Part shown: positions 1 to 9,368 of the stretch, in pieces
How positions within the stretch are numbered: the stretch's first letter is position 1
Layout: every line of letters begins with the position of its first letter
Source: Azolla pinnata
Lineage: Eukaryota > Streptophyta > Polypodiopsida > Salviniales > Salviniaceae
Length of the DNA: 39,867 bases
Reading direction: 5' to 3'
Assembly: GCA_037176905.1 (NCBI GenBank)
Contig: JBBBWG010026223.1
Coordinates: 26,470-66,336, forward strand
Translations under genes and position numbers: made by a program
The notes under the pieces: generated by a model
Told to the model about the DNA's origin: nothing
The model's input: the letters and a program-made list of their open reading frames with translations, nothing else
Database searches by the model: none

Positions 1-97
1 GTAGGATGGGGAAAGATCGATCAGGCGTAACGAATTAAGCACCGCCGTGTGCGATCGATGGAGCTAGCCAATGTGTACAGCCCTGGTGATGGTGGTG

Positions 98-545
98 ATG
101 ATGGTGCTGATGGTGGTGATGATGGTGCTGATGGTGCTGATGGTGCTGATGATGGTGCTGATGGTGCTGCAGATGATGTTGATGCTGATGGTGCTGGTGC
201 TGCAGATGATGGTGATGGTGGTGGTGGTGATGCTGATGATGGTGGTGGTGTTGATGCTGATGATGGTGGTGCTGCTGATGCTGATGCTGATGCTGATGAT
301 GGTGATGGTGATGATGGTGGTGGTGATGGCGGTGCTGATGGTGTCGATGCTGATATTGATACTAATCTGGTGTTGGTGCTGGTGCTGGTGCTGATACTGA
401 TACCGATACTGATACTGATACGGATATATTGATACGGATACGGATACGGATACTGAGATATTGATACTGATACTGATATATTGATACGGATACTGATACT
501 GAGATACTGATATTGATATTGATATTGATACCGATACTGATACCG
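98..545 (+). repeat. GAT-type compound microsatellite in the LBD intron
   Basis: Positions 98-350 are mixed GATGGT/GATGCT/GATGAT triplet and hexamer repeats. Positions 355-545 switch to GATACT/GATACG/GATATT hexamers. The tract ends about 135 bases before the LBD acceptor at 679. All frames through it give only two- or three-letter peptides, so I treat it as non-coding intron DNA. Confidence 0.85.
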
Positions 546-679
546 ATACTGGAGTTCTCTTGGGACAATATCGGGGAGGGGGGTAAAAAACAGAGGGAAA
601 AAAAAAACAGAGGAAAAACGTGGATTGCGGTTCTGTATTTTCTCTGGTTTGATTCTGTTTTTGGCTGTGCGCGCGACAG

Positions 680-1390
680 GAGATCGCAGTGGAGCAGAGG
701 GGCGACGCGGTGAGCAGCATGGTGTACGAGGCGAACTCGAGGATCCGCGACCCGGTGTACGGGTGCGTGGGGGCGATCGCGAACCTGCAGCGCCAAGTGC
801 TGCAGCTGCAGACGCAGCTGGCAGTGTCGCAGGCGCAGAGTGTTTACGCGCAGCTCCAGTATGAGCTCATGGCCAATAGCAGCAGCAACTGCAACAGCAT
901 CAACAGCAACAACAACTGCAACAGCAACAGCAACAGCAACAGCAACTGCAACAGTAGCAGCAACAACAACAGCAACAGTATGGGCAACAACATGGCCAAT
1001 GCTGGGGTCATCGGTATCAGCGATCCGTTGCAGAACTGTACCGGCTTGTATCTGTCGCAGTACCCCCAGTGCAGCGATGTATCTGCCTCGCCCGATCGTC
1101 TGCCAATGATTGATCAGCATCAGCATCAGCCTCAGCATCAGCATCAGCATCAGCATCAGCTGCTGCTGATTCCCGCTCCTGCTACTCCCAACCGTAATAT
1201 TGCTGACAATTCGGCCTCGACGTCTGCATCTGCATCTGCATCTGCATCCTCCCCCAAGCTCTGCAGCAGTAATCATCTTCCTGACCTCCAACATCTCCTC
1301 ACTCCCACATCCCACCCCACCACCACCACCACCCCCCTCTCCGAGCCCCGCAGCTTCCAGCTCGTCAACCGCTTCAACAACTGTGAGTGA
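680..1390 (+). CDS. LOB-domain (LBD/ASL) transcription factor, last exon (partial)
   Basis: LBD proteins are plant-specific nuclear DNA-binding regulators of organ boundaries and lateral organ growth. The exon opens after a CAG acceptor at 677-679 and reads EIAVEQRGDAV, then YEANSRIRDPVYGCVGAI, the conserved GAS block of the LOB domain. A Leu/Gln-rich coiled coil follows (NLQRQVLQLQTQL). This is the usual class I LBD intron position, so the zinc-finger-like CX2CX6CX3C exon should lie upstream of base 1. The C-terminal half is low complexity: an Asn/Ser tract (about 880-990), a Gln-His tract (1115-1160), an Ala-Ser tract (1220-1250) and Pro/Thr runs. It stops at TGA 1388-1390. A GTGAGT at 1383-1388 could be a splice donor just before that stop, so a further exon is possible. 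The family call is firm; the exact subfamily cannot be given without exon 1. Confidence 0.9.
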   Translation, partial: EIAVEQRGDAVSSMVYEANSRIRDPVYGCVGAIANLQRQVLQLQTQLAVSQAQSVYAQLQYELMANSSSNCNSINSNNNCNSNSNSNSNCNSSSNNNSNSMGNNMANAGVIGISDPLQNCTGLYLSQYPQCSDVSASPDRLPMIDQHQHQPQHQHQHQHQLLLIPAPATPNRNIADNSASTSASASASASSPKLCSSNHLPDLQHLLTPTSHPTTTTTPLSEPRSFQLVNRFNNCE

Positions 1391-2399
1391 TCGGTCGATC
1401 GACGATCAAGTCCTGCTCCTTCCCACACAACTTTCTTCTCTTTCTTGTTTTCTGCTTTCCCCACCTCCCTAAGGTTGTAAAAAAAACAAAACAAAACAAA
1501 AATCCCCTGAGCCGATGCTTGCGCTTCCGAATGCATTTCTGTATAGAGTCTCTCAACACCCAAACCCGTAGTGTTCAGAGCCGAGGGGCAACTGCAACCA
1601 CCACGCCCTCGGCCGCAAAAAGACGCATTTGTGAATATATGCATCGTGTTTTTCTTTTTTCTTTAGCCTTTCGAATGTTCCCGATCCATATGGGAAATTT
1701 ACTAATTGTTCATTGACGATGCCACGACTCGGAGCTTGATGGATATATTAAGTTCTACAAATATAGTTTTGAGAATGGTCTTGTTTGGTTTGAGGTCATT
1801 AAACTTTGCTGTATGTTTGTGTTTCATCTTCCACATCGCAGCTAGTGTACATCTAATCTAATTGTTTCGGTTAAACCCTGTTCATCGTATCAATGGGATC
1901 TATATATTAGCAAGTAATACTAGTTTGTGTCATTGTTAAAAAACATATCGCGAAAATTTTTGAAAGCCATTTAATCTAATACCAAATGCTCATGGCCGGT
2001 AATGTTTATGTTATGACTCGACAATTACTATAAAAATTGTTATCACATTAAACATGCTAAGAATCTGAACACTTAACATATGTATGTATTGCTAAATCAT
2101 TTACTATATTTTATTCCAGGAAGTACTTTATTATGGATTAACGTCATTCCGACCTTCAAATGTTTTATTATAACTAGTACTCTTATTTATTGATAATGTT
2201 TAAACTTAAGTTGTTTTTCCCATTAACTTGAGATTGAGTGTGGAATTTGCAAGCCATCTAAGCTCTTATGTATAACGAAACCCTTGTTAGATCAATGCAC
2301 TTCATTGTCATGAGTGTATCTATTAATACACTCCAAGGTATTGGTCAATTAGATCATACACTCGTTCGTCACAATCCAACTTTAATGTGTCTAGATTGT
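1391..2399. other. Intergenic: LBD 3' flank, AT-rich
   Basis: Bases 1391-1720 are pyrimidine-rich and probably contain the LBD 3' UTR. The remainder is AT-rich with no open frame that looks like protein and no recognised repeat. Confidence 0.5.
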
Positions 2400-2680
2400 G
2401 GCAAATTTTTTTTCTATAGTGCGTCAAATTTGACGCATAGTTTTGAGGTGGCCTAAGTGTATCGCGTCAAGGTCATGTCAAAATGTTTCTATGTAGAGCA
2501 TCAAATTTGACACATAGTTGCAATGTACTTGGCGGACTTCAATATGATATAAATTTGTCGCGACATTGTCGAGTATTTGACGCGAAATTTTACTGCATTT
2601 GCATGGAAAAAAAAGTTGGTGTGCATCAAATGCAACCTTACCATAGACTTCTTACTCCGTCGAGAACATCAATGAATTAA
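2400..2680. repeat. Palindrome-bearing diverged repeat (GCGTCAAATTTGACGCA)
   Basis: A perfect 18-bp palindrome, TGCGTCAAATTTGACGCA, lies at 2420-2437 and is followed by TAG. A decayed copy, GCATCAAATTTGACACATAG, lies near 2498-2517. Looser fragments (TTTGACGCGAAATTT near 2577, GCATCAAATGCAACC near 2623) follow. This suggests a diverged repeat family or the remains of a small element. Confidence 0.5.
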
Positions 2681-2894
2681 TTATGAGAAAATTAGAAGTT
2701 TATGTAGAGCATCAGATCATAGCTGGAGACCTCAACATGATAGAAAAAGCAGAAGATAGAAATGCTGGAAGCACACAACAACATTCCTTGGACATGAACT
2801 CATAGCTTTGGCTTATCTTCAAATTAAGGGTCACCATGGATGCCATGCATGGCATCCGAGGAATTTTTATCCAAAAAAAGGAAATTTTATCGAT

Positions 2895-3760
2895 TTTAGG
2901 GAAACTTTCTGGAAAACGCCTAGCGAATTTATCGATTACATTCTGGCATCTAATAAAATTAGAAATCACAAATTAACGCCTAGTTTTACTCTCACTAAAA
3001 ATTTACGCCCGATTAATTCCCACTGATCGATTTTATTCCTCCTTTCCCTTACTTATATAGTACTGCAACTTCCTAATCACTTCTCGCTGATTGACATCCA
3101 TCCTTCAGTTACTAATCACTTCCATCTATCTCTTCTCATGTTCAGTGATTCCCACTACTACTCACTAAATTGTTTCCTTCTTTAAACTACCATTTACCAA
3201 TCGATTTCGTTATATTTCGATCAATAGAACTTGCAGGCCAGTTTAGAACCTAATTATTTTGGGCTTAATCAATTAATCTGGCATTAATTTTTAATGAGAG
3301 ATAAAATTTGGCATTCACCTGCAATTTCTAGATTTAATCAGGTGTTAAAATGTAGGGAAAATTAGCAAAAAACGCCAACTAAAACTAAAAGATTAACACT
3401 CGACTAATTGATCGGTACCGAATCAATTAATCGTAAGCTCAATTAACATCAAATTAATTAATTGATTAACGCTCAATTAATTGATTAACACGTTAATCAA
3501 TTTTAAACCAAATTTTAAAAATTACCAATCGAACAAGGTAAAGGGAATTGATTAGGATGAATTAGCAAGAAGCGATCAGGGAACAGAACTTGTTAATGTT
3601 GTACAAATGGAATTTATTGGGGGCTGAAATTTTGAGTGGTAGACGAGAGCGGATTAATTTGTGGTTTCGAATTTCAGGAGGTGTTAAAATATAGTTTATA
3701 ATTTTGTCATGCCAATTCTCCCTTAAAATGTAGGGAAAATTACCCAAAAACCGCATAATA
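2895..3760. repeat. Imperfect inverted repeat / foldback-like element
   Basis: The arm at about 2895-3025 (containing AGAAATCACAAATTAACGCC) returns on the opposite strand at about 3600-3745. Reading one arm forward and the other in reverse, the segments ATTxGAAAxCACAAATTAA, ACTCxxxAAAATTT and AATTCCCA align at roughly 70% by eye. The interior (3250-3560) is very AT-rich with many TTAAT/ATTAA motifs. Related fragments lie at 3340-3370, 3720-3830 and 4081-4255. No transposase frame was seen, so a non-autonomous MITE-like or foldback element is possible. Confidence 0.45.
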
Positions 3761-4119
3761 AAATTATAAATTACACTTTAACGCCTACCAGAACTGAAAA
3801 TCACAAATTGAAACCTAGTTTTAAAAAATTAACATGTCATTGATTGATTAACGCCAAATCCATTAATTTGTGAGTTCAATTAACATCAAATGAACCGATT
3901 GCGTAAAGCTCGATCACTCGATTAACACCAAATCAATGCGTCAATCCAGTAACTAGATTCTAAAATCACCAACCCGTTGTTAAAGCGAGTATTCGTCGAA
4001 GGGAATCAATCAGGATTAACGGGGTGGTGGGAAGCGATCAGGAACAAAACCATACTAGCAGAAATTAATCGCGTGTTAAAATTTAGTGGAAAGCTACGAG
4101 GTAGTTTCTGATTTCAACC

Positions 4120-4240
4120 GGCGTTAAAATGCAATTTATGATTTAATCAGGCGTTAAAATGCAATTTATGATTTAATCAGGCGTTAAAATCCAATTTATG
4201 ATTTTATCAGGCGTTAAAATGCAATTTATGATTTTGGAAG
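4120..4240. repeat. 30-bp tandem repeat, about four copies
   Basis: The unit GGCGTTAAAATGCAATTTAT plus GATTTAATCA repeats at exactly 30-bp spacing, with GCGTTAAAAT at 4121, 4151, 4181 and 4211 and only a few substitutions. It resembles the ends of the neighbouring inverted repeat, so it probably arose by local amplification of that element. It lies about 260 bp before the next gene's ATG. Confidence 0.85.
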
Positions 4241-4284
4241 TTTCCCTTAAAATGTGATGTAGAAGAAATTTCCCTGCAGTTCCC

Positions 4285-4420
4285 TGAAATGTCCGCCCAA
4301 GTGTGAAACCGGCCATTTGTCCGCCCTTGTGTGAAACGGCCCAAAACGCGCACGTGTGAAACGGGCCGTTTGTCCGGCCAGGTGTGAACGCGCCCCAGAA
4401 CCCACACGTGCGAAATACGG
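4285..4420 (+). promoter_or_regulatory. Degenerate tandem GTGTGAAACGG units with G-box/ACGT cores
   Basis: Four to five copies of a unit like GTCCGCCC-x-GTGTGAAACGGCC lie directly before the WAV2-like gene. Two contain ACGTG cores (GCACGTGTG near 4349, CACACGTGCG near 4403) that match the plant G-box/ABRE family. Position and motif suggest a promoter element; function is inferred only. Confidence 0.45.
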
Positions 4421-4498
4421 TCGTCTTCTCCGTCTTCTCTCCGAGAAGAAGAAACAGTCTCTTGATCAGAGTCTGTGAAGACGTCGTCGGTTCAGTCC

Positions 4499-7400
4499 AT
4501 GGCCATGGAAAGCTTCGTGAGCAGCTTGCTCTACGGGGTCGGGGGCTTGGCTTGCGCCTGCCTCGTCCTCCTCGTCACCTTCCAGGAGAAGCTCGTCTAC
4601 GTCCCCGTCGTTCCTGGCCTCAGCCGCAGCTACCCCATCACCCCCGCCCGCCTCGGCCTCAAATTCGAGGACGTTTGGCTCACTGCGCCCGATGGAGTCC
4701 GCCTCCATTGCTGGCTCATCAAGCTTCACCCCGATTGCACAGGTATTCCTTGACCTAAAAGCAAGAACGGATCTTTCTTTGCCCGTGTGTGTTCATTAAG
4801 CAGACGGCCTAGAAGGACAATCCCGCATCTGGTAGATGGCCTAGAAAGAAAATCCAGATCTTTCTCCACGCGTTTCTGTATGTACAATGTGCACCATGCG
4901 GTGATTAACCATTGTCGATGGCCCATTCGCGAGATCTTTCTATCTCAACCAGTGACTGAAGATCAGTCGCGGTCCAATGTTGATCGTCTTCCGAAATATC
5001 TTAGATATATCTGCCATAGTTCTTTGAAAGGATTAGCCGTGGTGGCCGGAACATCATGTGATATGTGTGGAAAGGACCTCAAAAGTATGTACTAATGGGA
5101 TGACAAATACTAGAACTAGTTTTGTAAAGACTGGCAAGGGGCATTGTGTTGAATTTGCGGAAATTCTGATGTATATCCAAGAAAAAATACAAAGTGTAGA
5201 ATCGTTTTGTAGGAACGTGATGTGGTATTTTGCTCTTTTTTCTCTGAGAAAGAAAATCCGTTTGCTAGTAAGCAAATGCTTAAATGGCTACCTAAAGTGT
5301 TGCTAGATGTAGTTTTCTGCCTCTCGAACTTTTGTAAACATAATCTTCATCGACGACAAATCTCCCACCTCTCCTCAGATGTGCAGTCTCACGTAAATGA
5401 GAGTTAGAGTCCAGGTAGATGGAAGCAATTATGCAGATGGCAAACAAAGGGACGGGCTGTAGCATGTATGAGTGAGTGTTAATTTATCTCATTTGGACAA
5501 GATGGCTGTTTTAAGCTGTAGAAGTATGCATGTATTGTTTACAGCATGACTTGAGGAAAACATTTCTGGACATGCCAAGTCTTGCCTGTAGAGTTAGGGA
5601 TGCTCCAGCTCCATACTCCAGTGCTTACATACGCATGAACATCACAGAAGTTTCGAAGGGGTATCTCATGAAAACCTAACACCTAATGTCACCATGTTTA
5701 CATAATTGTTTGGATATGTAGCACAACTTCCCGTTTGAACTTTAGCAAAGTTAGCATTCCATTCCTTCTGTGGTTGGAGTTCATCTTCCACCAAAGATGA
5801 GAACACTAATTGTTCACAACGAATGGTTTCAAATTTTTTTACTCCACACTGTATGGCCTTCCTTATGGTCCCATTGGAACTTCTAGTCACCTCAATTGCT
5901 TCCATATGACAAAAGCATGATGACTGCATTCCTCTCGTAACACCTTTAGTGCTTTTTCCACTCTATGAACTTGTCAACCAACCACTCGGAGCTTAATTTT
6001 ATGCAGATACAATGACACATATACATAGCTTGTCATTTGTCATTTGTTGCAGTAAATGCTTGTAGAGCCTGCTTTACATTCAGTATACCGTGCAGTAACT
6101 GTTGTAAATCATACATAAATCATTCATGCAAGTGCGTAAGTTATATTTAGCAGAAAAGATGGTTGTAAGACTGGTTTCAAAAGGGACATGTTTATAAACT
6201 TTTGTTTTTATGCTAGAAATTAATTTTATTGTTATTTCTAATGCTTCATGAAAGTAAGATTCATATCTTTGGTGTTGTTTCCAGGTCCAACTATACTCTT
6301 TTTCCAAGAGAATGCTGGCAGTATCCTATCTGTTATTCATTAGAAGGTTCATTATTGTAGAAAACATAGATGCAGAGGGTACAGTCATGCAAAAATTAGT
6401 GTTATAATTATTTATGGATCCTTAAAATCTGGTGACGTAACTCTAGATATTGCACACCGTCTTGAATACATCGACTTAATGATGAAACGACTGAGATGCA
6501 ACGTTTTCATGCTTTCATACAGAGGGTATCTCTCCTGCTCTTGTTCATTTCTATTTTATCTATTTTGTTTTTGTCAATTTACGCATTCTTATTGCTTTTT
6601 TCTTACTTTCTTTATTTTTCTTGGCATTTTGTTTTCATGCATAACCTTAGATTTTTACCATTAGATCTTTTTATTATAAAAAATATACACACAGTCAGTC
6701 TAAAGTTTTGTCAGTACAACATTAGGAGCTGTTTCGCCTCATAGGCCTGAAGAGTCATTGCATAGCAGTTGGTAGTATTATATCTTGCTTGAGTTTCCTA
6801 TAGCAGTATAACTTCCTGTTCAGTAGCCATTTCTCTTGTTTTTTTGTCTGGATCTCCTCTTTTCAGTTGTTATGCATACACATACACTCACTCTCTTTGT
6901 ATTCCTTTTTCCAATAAATTCCTTCAGGATTAGAAGGTGAATCCTCATAAGTTGAAAAAGTATACATGAGCTATTTTATTCAGATTGTGATAATAAAAAT
7001 CTAAACATCTAGGTATGGAGAAAGTGATGGTTACCCTTCCCAACCTGGCCTGACAAAGGACGCCCAAGTAAGGTCTTTTGTTGAGACTAAATCAAAATCT
7101 TGTTGTATTGCATTGAATAATTAATTATATTCTACTATCTGTGAGTGTGTTTCCCGACAGGCTGCATTGGATCATCTCTTAGGGAGGAAAGACATTGATA
7201 CCACCAAGTTGGTTGTATTTGGACGTTCACTTGGGGGAGCTGTCGGGGCTACATTAGTCAAAAATAATCCCCAAAAGGTGAATAGTTGCAAATGAGATTT
7301 TAAAGATAATGAACAACCTCTAGATTCCTTTTATTAATTGTGGAAATAGTTGGAAGTGTAGAAGTGACACCACATGAACAAAGGTATATTAGCTGGTACA

Positions 7401-8170
7401 ATGTTCTTCAAAGGGTAACGTGCAAAAGTAGGCTTTCAAACTTATAACCTTAAAGGTAATAGTGGGAAACTTATAACCACTGCCCTACACAGGCAAACAT
7501 TCTGATGGTGATTATTTGGTTACTGGATTACAGATTGCTGTCTTGGTCCTAGAGAACACATTCACGTCAGTATTAGATATGGCAGGAGTTCTAATGCCTA
7601 TGTTGAAGTGGGTTATCGGAGGGACAGGCAGCAAAGGTCTTCGATTATTCAACTTTCTTTTGCGGTCTCCTTGGAATACCATTGATATCATTAGTGATGT
7701 ATGTTCTGACCTTTCATTGTTGTGTATACACCCCTAACTTATTGGCCATCTTCCAACATACACCAGAGGTTTCACAATGTAACGAAGCCTCAGGTTGTTT
7801 TTTGAAACCTTTGATTATGCAGTATTGTGATACAGCATAGCTGCCAACAAGTTGGGTATTTGTCCATGATTCATTAATAACTAGTTGTGCACGTTTGTAA
7901 CAGATATCCGAGCCTATACTGTTCCTATCAGGAAGCAAGGACGAGATGGTTCCACCAGCACACATGAAGAAGCTTCATGCTGCATCGTCTTCGAACAGTA
8001 GGTGCCTGTTTGTTGACTTCCCAACTGGCATGCATATGGATACATGGCTCTCTGGTGGAGATCGGTATTGGAGATCGATTCAGTTGTTTCTGGAGAAACA
8101 TCTAGTTGCAGATGAAGTGGGAGAAGGAAGGGGATGTGTAGAAGGAGAGTGTGTGGTAGATCCCAAATAA
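4499..8170 (+). CDS. WAV2: WAV2/BEM46-type alpha/beta hydrolase (7 exons, 320 aa)
   Basis: This encodes a membrane-anchored serine-hydrolase-fold protein of the Bem46/ABHD13 family. The Arabidopsis member WAV2 modulates root waving and bending; its substrate is unknown. Exons: 4499-4742, 6285-6320, 6447-6525, 7013-7067, 7161-7277, 7534-7698, 7904-8170; all introns are GT-AG, all phases close, and 963 nt include the stop. Residues 10-26 form an N-terminal membrane segment, followed by QEKLVYVPVVPGLSRSYPIT, a family hallmark. The catalytic triad is visible: Ser161 in GRSLGG, Asp245 in GSKDEMVPP and His276 in GMHMDTW. The oxyanion block FFQENAGN spans exons 2-3. Length matches Arabidopsis WAV2 (about 309 aa). 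An in-frame ATG at 4505 aligns better with the Arabidopsis start; I chose the first ATG. It is convergent with the lipase gene. Confidence 0.93.
4743..6284 (+). other. WAV2-like intron 1 (1.5 kb)
   Basis: The donor GTATTC at 4743 and the acceptor TTTCCAG ending at 6284 join ACA-G to GT-CCA and restore the conserved CTGPTILFF reading. The intron is AT-rich unique sequence with short open frames and no domain or repeat I recognise. Confidence 0.8.
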
Positions 8171-9368
8171 GGTATTCGGATTCCTTGCTATGTACAGCGA
8201 TTGGTGGTAATGATTTGAATCTCTCTGGCCTACTACGTACATGTACCTGGTTGATCCTGGAGTTGATCCTGAAGGGCCTCCGCAGAACCATTGATAGCAA
8301 TTTCCTTCCACATGTTGCAGGGTCGTAAGATGACGGGATTGTGTTTGAACCGGTGGTGAATGCGCAGCCAACATTTCTTTCCTCTACAAGTGATTTCAAA
8401 GTATACATGTTTTATGTAATTCAACCATTGTGAAGGCTTCTCAAAAGCTTGGGGGTTAAATATAAATCATTAAGGATATTAGCTTGGAATGGTTTTGAAG
8501 GATTGATCAGTAGTTCTATTCGGCAAGATACCATGGAATGCCAATCATTGTATGCCAGTGTAACATTAAGACCTTGCAGAAAAAGATACTCTCTCAATGT
8601 CAATGGAAATATTTTGTCTTTGTAATGCAATCAAGCTGTCTTTAAGCAGCCTATTTTCCTTATGCTTTTAACATAGTTGCGAGAAGTGTTAAACTTCGTT
8701 TACGGTATTAGTAAAAAATGCTGCGATTTTTGCAGAGTTCTTTGAATTGTCAAACCAATTGTGCATTTTTCTGTTGGGTTATCTTGGTGATGCAGGATAA
8801 CGTCTATATAATTAATGATATAAAACTTCTTGTTACGAGAGTAAATGCGGGGATGATTAACGATGAAAAACAGGCAGCAAGGTTTGGGCATACTATGTAT
8901 TAATATGATGATGAGCTTAAGGAGTTGAAGATGGGTTGTAATTACTTATAAGACACAAAGTTCCAGCAAACTTGTTTTCCCAATCCGTTGATTCATCGAG
9001 GTCATTATTCCTGCTTATACATCCGGTTCTCAACTTCTTTCCTGCTCGCAGTAAACATGCCTTGGTCAAGAGGGCCAAGAAATCTCTTGTCTGAGTAAAA
9101 CTAGAAAGTATGAAGCAGTTTGAAAATGCTGGTAAGAAAGCGCATTTGAGACATTGCGCCCCGTTGGAACACTACAGGGAATTGTGGTTAAAACTCTCGA
9201 GTGTTAAAATCACTAGAAACTATGTACATGATTCCCCGAAGCTCAGCCACAATCTTCTTCATCATAGCGCCATCGATCAAGCCGGAGATAATGAATGCTT
9301 GAGAGGCCTTTCCCTCGGATTTTGACGCGATTCGGGGTTTTTCTTTGGATAGAGGAAGCATATCTTTA
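8171..9368. other. Convergent intergenic region and 3' UTRs
   Basis: This stretch lies between the stops of the WAV2-like gene (+) and the lipase (-). It is AT-rich with no convincing reading frame and probably holds both 3' UTRs. Bases 9190-9368 are more GC-rich, which fits the lipase 3' UTR. Confidence 0.55.

Noticed and set aside
49..720. Long Asp/Gly/Ala, Met/Val and Ser/Ile frames over the first 700 bases
   Set aside because: Pure repeat translation inside the LBD intron.
1381..1390. GTGAGT as a splice donor ending the LBD exon
   Set aside because: A stop codon follows immediately in frame and LBD genes normally end here; no further exon was visible downstream.
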